Shown here: positions 13,601 to 26,014 of the stretch, piece after piece
Layout of the letters: each line of letters starts with the position of its first letter
Position numbering within the stretch: the first letter of the stretch is position 1
Origin: Pegea sp. RAD2-039
Taxonomy: Eukaryota; Chordata; Thaliacea; Salpida; Salpidae
NCBI GenBank assembly: GCA_034620365.1
Contig: JAQGEQ010000354.1
Location: 1,054,001 to 1,118,000 of the forward strand
Direction of reading: 5' to 3'
DNA: 64,000 nt
Program-made: the position numbers and the translations under genes
The notes under the pieces: generated by a model
The model's input: the letters and a program-made list of their open reading frames with translations, nothing else
Databases searched by the model: none
Told to the model about the DNA's origin: nothing

Positions 13601-16600
13601 GATGTTGATTTTAGAGAAAAATATTTTAATAAAAGTATCAAGTTAATATTTTTATGAAGACCTGCTTTTGAGGAAACAAATCCCAGAGATTTGTCAAAAA
13701 AGTTTTACTTTCATGTTGTTATAGGTTTTATAATTATAGTTGTCTCATATCAAAGATAAATACTTAAGACACAAAAAAAAGAAATTTTGAGAAATTTTGA
13801 AAAAGGTTTATTTTTTAAACAACAGATAATCTTTAATAAACAAAAACAAATTAAATAATATGGTCTCGTATCCATTCTGGCGTTTTTTCCTATTTTTATT
13901 TTACTTAAACTTTAGTATCCTATTTGACATAATAACTTTTTAAAAATTAAACTCATTATAACATTATTTGTCCATAAATACGTTTAAAATATGTTTTATA
14001 TTATTAAATTTTATATATAATATACCTCTTATGGGCTTTCAATATAACTTTATTACAAATCCTAATGATTTGAATTCAGATTTTTGTTCAAATTTTAAGC
14101 AAGAACTTGTAAAGCAAAAACTGGGAACATAAAAAATTTATACATTTTTTTAAACACTATTTTCAGCTATTATTGAGTTATTCTTAAAGATGTTGAGATA
14201 GTTAGTGAGATACATTTGCAGCAATTTTAAATGGTTTGTTGAACAGCAAAAAGAATCATTCAGTTTTTTTAAATTATAACGCTGTTTTTTAATCTTGCAG
14301 ATTACCACTAATGCAGTCATATTCTGTTACACTACTTGTAGCAATAGTAGTATCTCCAAAACAATCTTCAGTTGTAGTAACTAAAGTTATTGTTAATTAA
14401 ATACAGACGTTTTCAAGTTTGGAATCAAAAGTCAAGATTAAGGTTAAAAATCTACTTAATTAGTTTAAGAAAAAGTTTATTAATGAATCATAAATCTTAT
14501 CATTTAATATATGTTTAATATATGTTTAAAATTAATAAATATTGCCTTTATATTTTTTAAAGATTAAATTCTTATTGATAAAAATAAAACTGATAATCGC
14601 GAAGCTATAGTAGAAATAGTTCTAGCAAAATAACAAAAAAGGAAAAAAATAAAGATTTAAATTCAATACTATGTCTAATAGGTAATAGAATTGTATATTC
14701 TGTCGTCAACTTAAAGTATGTGCAAAACATCATTGGTGTTTTTAAATCATCTAAAATATTACACAATAGTTTGATAAATTGTTTAAATAGCTGTTTTTGC
14801 TCTTTAAAATGTCATTAAAAATCGCTAAAAGAAGCTTGTATATCAGTTTTTAAAATATAATCAGTTAATGAAGTTTTAAACATCGGACTAAATTTCTATT
14901 TATTTTTGAACTTTCGCCTAAGCAGTAAACGATAATTGCGACAAAAGATTAAAAAACTGCGCAACAGTGTTTTCAAAAATTTGTTGCTTATTTTATCCTT
15001 TCATTTGGTCAAAATAATTAAATTAATCAACTTATAAAAAAGTGTTATTATGTAGAAAGATAGTTATGAAACATACTTAGAAAAAGTCTTCAAAATATAG
15101 GGGAAAATGTTATTCTAAAATTGTTATCATTTTTCTTATGAAGTTATTTTATTTTAATTAATTACCTAAATGAATTTAATTGTGATTCTTTTGGTAGTAT
15201 TTCATTGAGAACCTTGTGAGAATTCCTGAATTAATCATCCTAAAATAAAACGTTTTAAAGTATGCGATGGAAAATGTTTTTTAAACTATCCAAACCGTAT
15301 TTAGAGAAAAAGTACTTTTAGAGAGAGGTGCACAACTTTTTTGAAATTTAAATCTGTTTCTGATCTTAAAAGAAAATTAGCAATTATTTTTAATGCCAGT
15401 TCCTCAAAGTTTTTTATTTAATTTTTTCTGTCTATTTTTGATGATTTGAGTAAATAAATATTCAATATTATAAAAAACTGTTTTTGTTGTAAAATGAATT
15501 GTAAAAGGTTATTGGAGCAAGCTATCAAAAAAGATTTTAACAATAAAAATTTATGAAATCAATGCTTTTCTGATCTGTTAAATTCATACTTTAATATTTG
15601 AATATATGTTGTTAAGTTTTTAAAACGAGATTTAATTTTGTGAATAATCATAATACTTTTTCCATTAAAATGCTTTTAAAACATTAAAATCAACTTTTTT
15701 AGCATCAAACAAAAGAATTTAAAAGTAAATAAAAATGTTTAAAGTGTATTTATAGAAAACTAGAATTCGAAGCCAACTAAAGTTTGTTGCAAAATATGGT
15801 AAAATCATTTAAAGATCATCATGACATCATTAAGATAAGGCAATATGACGCAGTTTACGTTAATCAAAGTAACAAATTTGCAGCCTAGGTACTTCGTTCA
15901 ATACAAAACGGAAATACTCGATCAATCTTAAATGTATTCAGTTTGAGTAGCTTTTACAAGACTTTACAAGAAAGAGATTTGTAAAATGATCAGAGGTCTG
16001 ATCTCACATAACTTAGTCGAGTCGGCATTACTCATTTGAAAAAATGAAAAGAAAAAATGTTGTGAAAAGAGTGGTTTGCAGTTTTTACTATAATTTTACG
16101 AATTTTTGAAATATTTGCCTTAATGAGTAGAGCACTTAATTGATGAGGATATTTATAAATAGAAGAGAGATTTATAAGGAGAACATTTGCTAAGAAATTG
16201 TGAATCAAAGCAAACCACACACAGTTTTCAAATGTTAAAGATTTTTAATACAGATTGACATAAATTTCTGTTTACTGCGGTAGTTTAGTTGTTTTGTAGT
16301 TAGTATAAAGTTGAGTTGAAATTGTTTATAACTTTATAATAAACTTGATAGTTTTAAATCAAACTATCTTCTTATTTTTGCTTAATCTTAATAATATCAG
16401 CAAAATATTTAAACCAGACTGTTTATACTTTTTTGACTTTAGCATAACTAGTTAGTGTAACAGCAGAATACTTTGCTGTATAAAAGAAACTATAATATAT
16501 TTATTTTTGAACTACAGAATGATTTTCTCTTCTTTTTAAACTGTACATTAATATTTCAATTTGAAAAAAAACTTCTTAGATAATTTTTTTAATTTATTTA

Positions 16601-16617
16601 CTTGAAACTATCAAACT
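10662..16617. other. Gene desert, AT-rich
   Basis: Only short, compositionally biased ORFs occur here, full of Phe, Ile, Lys and Asn. None has flanking splice sites that make a gene. No transposon domain or RNA gene was recognised. Confidence 0.5.
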
Positions 16618-19497
16618 ATGAAGATTTTAAGGTACTTTTCAGCTTTAGTGATATCGCTTGACATCTTTTTGACACCACAACAAAGTTAGTTTCATATAGA
16701 TTCAATTTCTTAGTGCTTATTGTTTTTTTTATTTATTTACATTTTTTCCAAAGGTATATATGCAATGAATATAGTTTCAAAACAAGAACCCAATTGGAAA
16801 AACACACCAATAACCTTATCAGATAGTGCCAAAGATCATAAGTACTTTGAAACGGTTGAAATGATTGATAAAAGAAGAGACGATACCTTAACAGGAATTA
16901 AAAGAGAGACAAATAACAAGCCTTATTCTGACCTTTACATGATGGAAGATACGAAAGGTTAGATGCATTTTGAAATAAAGAGTTTATCATCTAGTAAATT
17001 GATTTTCTATGAAATTCAATCATTTTCAATTATGATTTCCAATAAAAAATGTAAATGTTTAAAAACAAATTAACTATTTTACATCTGTCTATATAACAGG
17101 CAACTTTTAAATGATTTATGAATATAGCTTCACTGTTAGTAATAAAATAGTATTGATGCATTGATTTATAATCAGCTAATAACCATAGCATTAAGATCAT
17201 TTTAACAATATAAACTGAATAATTTTATTTATTATAATTATGAAACAGATAGAAATGGTAAAAAACAAAAAATGAAAAATAGAAAAGAAACCTATAAACA
17301 TCTTATTGGTAATGTAATTAATTGATAGCAATAAAACATCTTGCACTGAACTGACATTTTATAGAAAGTGAATTTGCTAAGAATAGTCCTGAATTAATTG
17401 GAATACTTGGTTACTTTCTTGAAGGTAAGATTATGACGTTAATAAGTTCAGTTGTATACTGATGTTTTTTATGCAGACAAAATAGACAACGCTAACATAA
17501 AATATCTAATTGAACAAAAGAGAAAGTACGAAAAAAACTTTTTTCCAAAATATGGTAAGAATATCTTAGCTAGTTCCTTAGCTGAATATCAGACTTGTAA
17601 TTTTGTCATAACCAACCTAATCCAAAGCGTTTACTATATTTCTTATTTTAAACTTCTGATAACTTATTATAAATATTTTCTCTGATTATAATAAAAAATA
17701 TTTTTAACAAAATAGCAGTTTTTATTGAAAAATTTATTTGTGGTAAACAAAAAATTCAAATTAAAAAATTGCACTATTTTTAGTACATTAAGATCTGGAA
17801 AACATATTGAAAATAAATATAGATGATTGGATATATACTTGAAACTTTAAAGAAATTTGTAATTAACAAAAATTTGTTTTTAGAACAATAAATATAAAAA
17901 AATAGATAAAAAACTAAGACTTAAGAAACAACGGTTTTAGACAACACCGATATAATGGTTATATATTAATATTTAAGTTTAATCTAGTTTTTTTGTTCAA
18001 TATTTATGTATGTACTAAAGTAAACCAACTTTTAAAAGAAATACTTTTTAATAAAATATAAAAGAGCTTCTCGGCTCATAACTTCGCTTTTAAAAGAACT
18101 AAATATATTTAAATAAATAAATAAAACTTAAAATATCTAATAACCTGAAAAAATATTTAGTTTCAGCTGAATCAAGTCTAGATTTTGATATTCCAAAAAA
18201 TGTTGAAAACAACCAAGCATCATTTCGTCCAAACAAACAATTAAAAGCTTCTTATAGAAAAAATAAAAAGAAAAGAAAATTTGATAGGAAATTTTCTAAA
18301 AGCTTTCAACCAAAAAATGAACTATTCGACGTCGCAGGAAGTGTAAGCAATAGTCACTTAACTGGACAACAACTTAGGCTGAATGAACCTGAAATCTTAG
18401 ACCTAAAAAATGAACTAAATATTATTCACAATCAACAAAACCTATTTACCAATTTTGAAGCTTTCTCTGGCTCTGGTGATATAGACTCACAGACTTCTGC
18501 ATTTGTTAAAAAGTCTGTTTCAATGCCTAACCCTCTAAAATTTAAGAAAATCAGTAATAAGATTAATTTAACTTCAAAAAATAACTTCAAGATTTTTGAA
18601 GACACCAAATCAAGTACCTTGAAAAGTATAAATCCTCTTAAAGAGATGACAGGATCTGGTTTAGACTCAGATACAATGGATAAAAAAACTATTGAATCTG
18701 GAAAAGCAAATAGCCATAACAGTAGATCTGAAAAAATTGAAAAATCAGAAGCTGTTACAAAAACCAAATTGAAGTTAAACGAAGAAAGTGAAAACTCTAA
18801 AACAAGAAGAGTTTCACCATCTAAGCATTATATCATGAGTAGCTCAGGAGATTTTATTGAAGTAGATCAAAACTATGATCATAGGACAAGTTTTTCTGGT
18901 TCTGGATACAGTAATGAGCAAGCGGAGACTTATATGATAAAAACAAAAGATATACTTGATGATATTTACCATAGTAATCACGATAGGTATGAAAATTCTA
19001 AAACAGACACAGAAAATGTTGTTGGCTCTGCATATATTGAATCCAAAAACCTTGAACCGGATTCAGAAGCAACTTCTGGAGATTTATTTAATGAAAATGA
19101 AAGCTATCAAACTCAATCAGTAGTTGGTTCTGGCTTTGAAGACACAATTAAGAAAAATGCTGACGATTTGACAAATACAGAGACGTATAGTGGCTCAGAA
19201 CAACTTTTAGAAAATGCTACAGCACTAAAAACAACAGTAGAAAATTATAATACATTTAATGAATCGCTAAATCTAAAAACTAATGAAACTAATGCAGAAG
19301 AGCCTAGCAAAAGCACATTAAATGCAATGAAATTAGAAAATGAAAAAGTTTTGTCTAAGCACGGGCAACTTCCTGAAGAGTTTTCTAAAGATTCTGTTTC
19401 TGATACATCAAACCTAAAAGAAGCTGGAACCAAAGTAAAAGATCCAGCACTACATCGGCTTAGTATGGCGATAGTTTTTTTAATTTTTTATAATTAG
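16618..19497 (+). CDS. Secreted Ser-Gly-rich proteoglycan-like core protein (601 aa)
   Basis: Six exons join cleanly: 16618-16684, 16754-16957, 17249-17308, 17365-17424, 17477-17554 and 18161-19497. Acceptor 18167 is an in-frame alternative for the last. All five introns are phase 1 and exons 3 and 4 are both exactly 60 bases. Residues 1-22 form a signal peptide (MKILRYFSALVISLDIF). Exons 2-5 encode a charged, Lys-rich region. The last exon (residues 157-601) is low-complexity, rich in Ser, Glu, Asn, Lys and Thr, with repeated Ser-Gly sites next to acidic residues: FSGSGD, MTGSGLD, SSSGDF, FSGSGY, TSGDLF, VVGSGFED, YSGSE. In known proteoglycans such sites carry xylose-linked glycosaminoglycan chains. 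The C-terminus ends in a short hydrophobic tail (LSMAIVFLIFYN), possibly a GPI signal. There are almost no cysteines. Function as a proteoglycan core is inference; a mucin-like or matrix protein is the alternative. The polysaccharide lyase gene starts 589 bases downstream on the same strand. Confidence 0.8.
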
Positions 19498-20086
19498 CTT
19501 TTAGTACTTTATTTACTTTTTCTAGGTATATATGTCCAATAATATCTATCATTTTGATTTAAAATCTGATATTTTGATATTATTTTCTGAAGTTATCTTA
19601 GCTTATTGATAAAAGTTTAGGGTATTACCCTAAATAACAAGCTTCCATTAATGTCAACATGTAGCTTTAAATAGAAACTTCAAAATAATTACAAGAACTT
19701 TTTAATTGTTTTCTAAATCTTACAACAAAATGATAAAATTTAAATGGATTTAAATGTCATCCATAATAATGAACTATTACAAATAAAAGTTTCAAAATTT
19801 TATGTTGACTCAGTTTAGTTATACATAAATCTAAAGCTACTATAACAAACAAAATATTAATACTAATAAAACTATAGCTAATTACTTTAGCCTGATTATT
19901 TTATATTTATTTTTTATCTGCCATGTTTATTACTTATTTAAATAAGCTTAAAGGCTTATAAATGCTGACACCACACTTTCATACCATGATTAAGTTTTAA
20001 CATTCTTTTAACTTTGTATTTTAACTAAATTGTCTTAAAAAGATTGATTTTAATGAATTTAAATCTAGGTTGCATTTAATGTTATA

Positions 20087-23000
20087 ATGAAAGTTGTTAC
20101 TAGCTGGCTCAGTATACTTTTTTCTATCTTTATATTTTATGTTCAAATAGATATTTGTGGTCCAGGAGAACTCCAAAAGACATTTTCTAAGTGCAAATGT
20201 AAAAAAGGATTTTATGGGAAATATTGTCAAATGGAAGATAGAAAAAGTAAATTGTTAAAATCATTAATACAAAAGTAAACATTTTTCTTGAAACAATTTC
20301 TGTTGTCATTTATTTCTTATTAAAACTGTTATAGTTGATTTTCTTTAAAAAAAATTTATTTGTAGTTACCAAAAGAGCTCATAATAAAAGAGAAAGAAAA
20401 AAATTACAGAAAAAATTGAAACCAGCTAGATTAGATGATGTTTGTAACAGCAAAGGCAGATCTATGTTCGAAAAAACCTGTATCTGCCCATCTACACTTA
20501 CGGGGAGAAAGTGTGAAATATGTAAGTTTTTTATTAACTGATTACATATGAGTTATATAAAAATAATATTCTATCTATTTTTAATTTTGTTCAGATATTA
20601 ACTGTGTTAAAGATATTTTATAACTAACAAAAGTAAAATATAAATCAGATAAAAGTTTTTTTTTTACTTTTTTTTATTTGAATCATAATACTTTTCCAGC
20701 ACTGATTGATTCTTTAGAGATTTCAGAATCACCTGAGAGATCTTCATCCTCATCCAGTATGTTCATTTTCTTTTCAGATACTTTATCAAAGCAAACTTTA
20801 AATAAAAAAACAATTTTTGATGATTTAAAAAAGTTATTTCTAAATCAAGTTTCTCATTTAATTGATACAGGCAAAATTAAATATCAGATGAAGAGTAATA
20901 TTAACAAAAAATCAAATAAAGAAGAAATAGAATTTCATTTTCCTAGAGTTGATCCTTACCATGAACTAGTCGATGAAGGTGAATCAATTCTAAACTATTA
21001 AAAAATAAATGTTGAGATCTTATAAGTTTGTTAAACAGAACACATAATAGAAGAAAAGTTTGTAAAAATTCTTACTGGTCTTAGAGGAAGTCATTCATCA
21101 CTTAGAGTTTTTGGTGATGAGAAATCTTACAGATATGAGTTTGTAAAATTTATTTTCTGTCAAATTTAAATTCTGTAATTCTATCGTTTTTTAGATTTAA
21201 TATAGAACCTGTAGAGGAAGGAAGAAAATCCAGAATTGAACTTTCAACTTGTTTTGTGAAAAGAAATGATTATCTTAGAGCTGGTCTTTCAACAAAAAGA
21301 TTAAAAAGACATTGTAAGAGATCTATACATAATTATTTAAAACTTTATTAGTTTTACTTTTCACAGTACCTTCTATTCTTCATCTCATGAGTCCTGTTGT
21401 GAAAAGAAGTATTAAGAATATTTTTCGACACACATATGATGTATTTATTCCACGTAAAGACTTTCCATTACATGGATCTTATATTCTTTCTCAATGGCAT
21501 GGAACTGCAGATGCTACAATTGTTAAAGATTCTTCTAACTGTATAGCCCAAATCCCTGATGAAAATCTTATCCAACTCTGTAGTGATGGAAGTTGTGGCA
21601 AAGGTGATGACTTTTTGATGTTTGGAATTTTCTTATTTCAGCTTTTATTTATTTTCAGGTGTTATTCTAGATGAATTAGGGGAACCAATCGGGTTAAAGT
21701 ATGAACAGGGTGGATATCCTCCCTTAACTTTTCATTTTAAAGAAGGCTACTTCTATGTAATTGCAAGATCAGATGAACATACTTTTATTAGAAAAGCCGG
21801 ATGCCATCCAAGGGATTTTGGAGATGAAAGCTTCAAATGTTCAGATCATCCAAGACAACAGGTTTCTTTTCTAACAAGTCTTTACTCGTAGAAGAAGTTT
21901 GTTCATTTGTGTAGTATCATGTGTTATGGAAATTGTCTGCTGAAGACTTTTCTTTTGATCAATGGATCACATTTTCTTGGCAAATTAAATGGAGTGAATA
22001 CGGGAACGTGAAAGCAACATTTCAAAATGACCTTGGTAAATCTTTCTTTTTAGTTTTTCTAGAATTTTATAAAATGAATTTCTTTTATTTATTTAAATGA
22101 TGTTTACACAGACGGGGGAGTTCGTTTATCAAATTCTTGGATTCGTTTGTGGTTAAATGATACTCTAGTGGTCGATTGGACTGGTCCATGTGGTCGTAAT
22201 GACATGGGAAGAGTACCTTACTTTAAAATGGGTGAGTTATAATTGTAACTTAGCAACTAGCATCTTATTTCCAATTCCATCACCACAGCCAATTATGTCC
22301 CCTCTTCAAGTTAGGAAAGTTCAGATTTGAGTATTTTGTTGACAAGTCACATAATGCTCATGACATAATGATTTGTTATTTGCAGCCATCCGTTAACTAA
22401 ATAAATGATTAGATTTAATTCTTAGGTTTGTATAATCCTTCTGGAAGTATGGAAACAGTTAAGTACTCTATAAAAGCTTATCATGAGACTTATGGCTTAC
22501 CACATATATTTGATATCTCAGAAGAAGAGATGAAAGAAAGAAATCTGTTGGTAGATCACACACCAAACTTCATAAACAAAAATGGTGAGTTTTATTTTTC
22601 AATTTAGGGTTTATTTTATTTACATCATATCTTTTGAAGTTCTTCTATTTGGACTGACTTTTAAAAATGAAGACAAAAGTATGTGTAAACTCAATGTTGA
22701 TGATAGTCCACTACACTTAGTAGCAAGAGCCAAATATTTGCCTCTAAGAGATGAGGAACAAGTCGGATCAGTTATTCGTGCAATGTCTGAAGTTATGATG
22801 GTTTGTAATCTTCTTCTACTTACTTCTTTATCAACTATTTTTTTTAATTTTTAGAAGCAGCAAGATCGGATAAATAAGTTGGAGTCTGCTGCAGCTTGTA
22901 GTACAAAAAAAGATCAGTTTTGTTCCTATGATGATTGTGGAACTCAAGAACATTTTAGTTGCGAAGGTCTCGATCAAGAAGGGTGTAGCAAAAACATGTT

Positions 23001-23721
23001 TTCAATAAAAGAACCAAGTGATACAGATCTTATTTTAGAAGCATCAACTGGTAAAGATCTTAATATTGAAGGATCAAGTGGTAAAGATCTTATTTTTGAA
23101 GAACCAAGTGGTAAAGATCTTATTTTTGAAGAACCAAGTGGTAAAGATCTTATTTTTGAAGGATCAAGTGGTAAAGATCTTATTTTTGAAAAACCAAGTG
23201 GTAAAGATCTTATTTTTGAAGGATCAAGTGGTAAAGATCTTATTTTTGAAGAACCAAGTGGTAAAGATCTTATTTTAGAAGGATCAAGTGATAAAGATCT
23301 TATTTTAGAAGGATCAAGTGGTAAAGATCTTATTTTTGAAGAACCAAGTGATAAAGATCTTAATATTGAAGGATCAACTGGTAAAGATCTTATTTTTGAA
23401 GAACCAAGTGGTAAAGATTTTAATATTGAAGGATCAACTGGTAAAGATCTTAATATTGAAGGATCAAGTGGTAAAGATCTTAATGTTGAAGGATCAAGTG
23501 ATAAAGATCTTATTTTAGAGGGATCAAGTGATAAAGATCTTAATGTAGAGGGATCAAGTGATAAAGATCTTAATGTAGAAGGATCTAGTGATAAAAATCT
23601 TAATGATGAGGGATTAACTGGTAAAGATCTTAATTTTGAAGGATCAGCTTATAAGGATCTAAATTTTGAAGGATCACGTGGTAAAGATCATATTTTAGAA
23701 GAATCCAAAGACCCTATGTGA
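20087..23721 (+). CDS. Secreted EGF-like / heparin-lyase-I-like polysaccharide lyase with tandem-repeat tail (about 893 aa)
   Basis: Twelve exons keep frame: 20087-20246, 20366-20521, 20700-20978, 21039-21138, 21195-21313, 21367-21603, 21659-21861, 21915-22035, 22112-22231, 22426-22584, 22640-22800 (or from 22673) and 22855-23721. Residues 1-25 are a signal peptide. Exons 1 and 2 each carry an EGF-like half with spacing C-x10-C-x-C-x(5-6)-G-x2-C. Residues of about 190-530 resemble the Polysacc_lyase fold (PF14099, heparin lyase I type): RIELSTC, ILSQWHG, YVIARSDEH, WITFSWQIKWSEYG, IRLWLNDTLVVDW, GPCGRNDMGRVPYFKMGLY. Family members depolymerise acidic glycans by beta-elimination. A charged linker leads to 23 ten-residue repeats (658-887) and a short end. 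The family call rests on motif memory and catalytic residues were not assigned. The Ser-Gly-rich protein upstream could be a substrate, which is inference. A non-catalytic glycan-binding protein is the alternative. Confidence 0.72.
23011..23700 (+). repeat. In-frame 30-bp tandem repeat, 23 units
   Basis: Twenty-three consecutive 30-base units lie inside the last lyase exon with no insertions or frame loss. The peptide unit is roughly G-S-S-G-K-D-L-I-F-E, with E-P-S-G and N-I-E or N-V-E variants. Most units contain AGATCT. Early units are nearly identical (LIFE type) and later ones diverge (LNVE, LNFE), as expected from recent expansion at one end. The array is also open in a second frame purely because of its composition. 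Confidence 0.95.
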
Positions 23722-26014
23722 GAGTTATAGAGATAGAATTCTATAATGAAAACGTTTAACTGGATGTATGCAAAAAGGTTGACGGTAACTTTTACTAAAT
23801 AAGATTTATAAAAAGATGCAAGCTATCTATGACTGTTCCTATTTTTATCAGCCTGTATTGGGAGACGAAAATACGATGATAAGTTTGAAAACTACTTTTA
23901 ATCAATATTGGTTTATCTAACTCATTCTCGAATAAAAGTATTTTTTGTGAAACGCCAAAATATTTCAATATATTGACAATTTGAGCAAAAGCTTCATAAA
24001 AAGAACTATATTCACAACCCTTATGGATTTGACTTTGTGAAAATGTTTATGAGGTGATGATGATTTTAAACTGATAAATATGTACAACGTTTGACAACTA
24101 GTCGAAAAAATAGCTTTGTTTAGCTAGCAATTTTGAGCAGATAAATAAGCAGAAGCTAAAATAGAACATAGTGTTGTAAAACTGAACCTAAATGTAGGCT
24201 TTCACTTTAGACAGAAGTATCAGGGTCTTTCTCGCAGCATGAACTACAACAAAAGGTCAAGCAGTAACTAAACTAATAAAATTAAACATATTTTTATTAA
24301 TTTTCCATTATTTTTATTTTTTGATCTTATTATAGAAGAGAGGTGCATGCGCTGAGTTAAATATGATGTCCGTAGACCTGGAACATAAGTTTTCTGTCAA
24401 GGTTTACTCCTGTGTGGTCTTTGCTACTCCAAAGCAGTTTATTTATTTATAGCTAGGGAAGGTCCTTTTCTGATTATTAGATCGTATTGTGATATAGCAC
24501 AACTCACTGTATCTTCGATTACGAGATGGGATTTGAACTCTTGCATTCAAAACACAAAGGACTAGCAGGCAATTAGCTTCACCATTTCTATCATCTCATC
24601 GTTGTTCTTCAATATTTAACTTACACATCAGAAAAGTCAACACGATGTTTATTTAATTAGTTTTAAATGCAAAAATTTCCGATAAAAACTTTATCAAATT
24701 AAGAAAGTTGCCTAATTAGTTTAATCTCAATAAACTACTTAAATTAAAATGAAGGGTTTCCCCAGGCACAGGTAGTAAAAACCCCAGATATGGAACTCAG
24801 TGGCACTTTCTGTTAAGCGTCTATCTTCAAATTTAATTTATCTTTGTTCGGAAATAAAGTTTAATTTTGTCATTACTTCTTTTTTTTTAATGGCATTTTA
24901 TCGAATGCATTTTAGCAAATGCTCAAAATATTGCTTCGATAGCATTTTTTAGTAAAACGATTAAACTAAAAAAAAGATATTATAGCTACCGTAGAATTTT
25001 TAGCTTGAAGTCGTAAACTATTTTCTTGTTTTAACTTAAGGGCACTGAAGCAGATTCTGTAAACTACATCCCACTTTAGCGTATTTGTCAGCAGTGAAAG
25101 TCACATTAAAACATCCTCGCTTAAACTGTTGGGATATATATCCAAAGTTTATTGGTTTTCTCCAAGCAAACACTTTTTCGCGATTTCTTTAAGAAAGCTC
25201 CTTTGTGGCCACAGAAACTGAGGTATTCACAAAGAAGGGTACAAAGACCTAATAAAATCCTATTTAAAACAGCTAGGTATACAACATTCAGTGGATCGTG
25301 TAGTACGAAGAACCATCAACAAAACTATGCAGTTAAAAGCGCAAGTATATGAAGATTCTACAGATACTCAACTATTTCATTTCTATGATACACCTAATTG
25401 AGTAGTATGCTGGACATCAGTCAGGAAAAATCTTTCCCAAATGATAAACAACTTCAATTACTTTTGTTTGTTTACATTTTCTTCAACTTATGATTTAACT
25501 CTAAACCTACAAACTTATGCGATTGCTTGGTTATTAACTTAGATGCTTATTGTACTTTGGTAAGTTTAAAAGCTTCAAAATATAAGATCTTCTGCAATTA
25601 GATTGTAGCAATTTAAGTGTTTAAATCCTTAAAAATTCTTAAGTGTCCAGGACAAACAGCTGATGAGACAGTGAACAATTCCACTTAAAGCAAAGTAACA
25701 AAAGTTAAAATTTCTAAATTCACTTAAAGAATAATTTTATAATTGAGTAATTTTAAACTGAAATTGGTATAAATTTAAATAAAAGGAAACTAAGTATTAC
25801 GTAATTGTATTTAAGTTGAGCATATCACGATAGGGAAAAATATTTTTTAGGTTTTGAAGAATTGAGAAACGCTATAAACGATCAAGCAACAGACAGGCCT
25901 GAACGTGCTAAGTGATAGACTTCACAAACACATAATTCGTATAAAAGCAATCTCAACAAATAAAAAAACACATTCCAAAAACAGAAATGAGGTAGGAAGA
26001 GTAAAAATAATAAA
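23722..26014. other. Intergenic sequence with decayed repeats
   Basis: No gene was recognised. The stretch includes a tRNA-like repeat candidate near 24.5 kb. At 25150-25350 a short open stretch resembles a helix-turn-helix transposase fragment only weakly. Patches of higher GC suggest further old repeat copies. Confidence 0.4.
24500..24620 (-). repeat. tRNA-like SINE candidate
   Basis: On the minus strand the sequence reads through a tRNA-like body ending in GAGTTCAAATCCC (24528-24540), close to the pol III B-box consensus GGTTCGANTCC. An upstream GGTGAAGC stretch could be a decayed A-box. There is no intact cloverleaf, so this is a SINE or tRNA relic rather than a working tRNA. Confidence 0.3.

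Noticed and set aside
18432-18767. 111-residue minus-strand ORF
   Set aside because: It is antisense to the last exon of the Ser-Gly-rich gene, whose splice phase and repeated motifs support the plus strand.
21139-21194. Reading on past 21138 instead of splicing
   Set aside because: The frame hits a stop soon after. Splicing at GA|GTTTGT to the acceptor at 21194 restores the frame through RIELSTC.
22585-22639. Acceptor at about 22608 for exon 11 of the lyase gene
   Set aside because: The AG there gives the wrong phase and a stop. Acceptors before 22640 or 22673 keep frame; 22640 gives a 55-base intron like its neighbours.
23066-23518. Second open frame (V-V-K-I-L-F repeats) across the tandem array
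   Set aside because: It is the +1 shadow of the 30-bp repeat in the lyase gene. It stays open only because the unit lacks stops in that frame.
23011-23700. Regular repeats resembling a CRISPR array
   Set aside because: Units are directly contiguous with no spacers, lie in frame inside a coding exon, and the genome is eukaryotic.
25152-25352. Possible helix-turn-helix transposase fragment
   Set aside because: A neighbouring frame reads HSVDRVVRRTINKTMQLKA, weakly transposase-like, but there is no catalytic domain or terminal repeat to support it.
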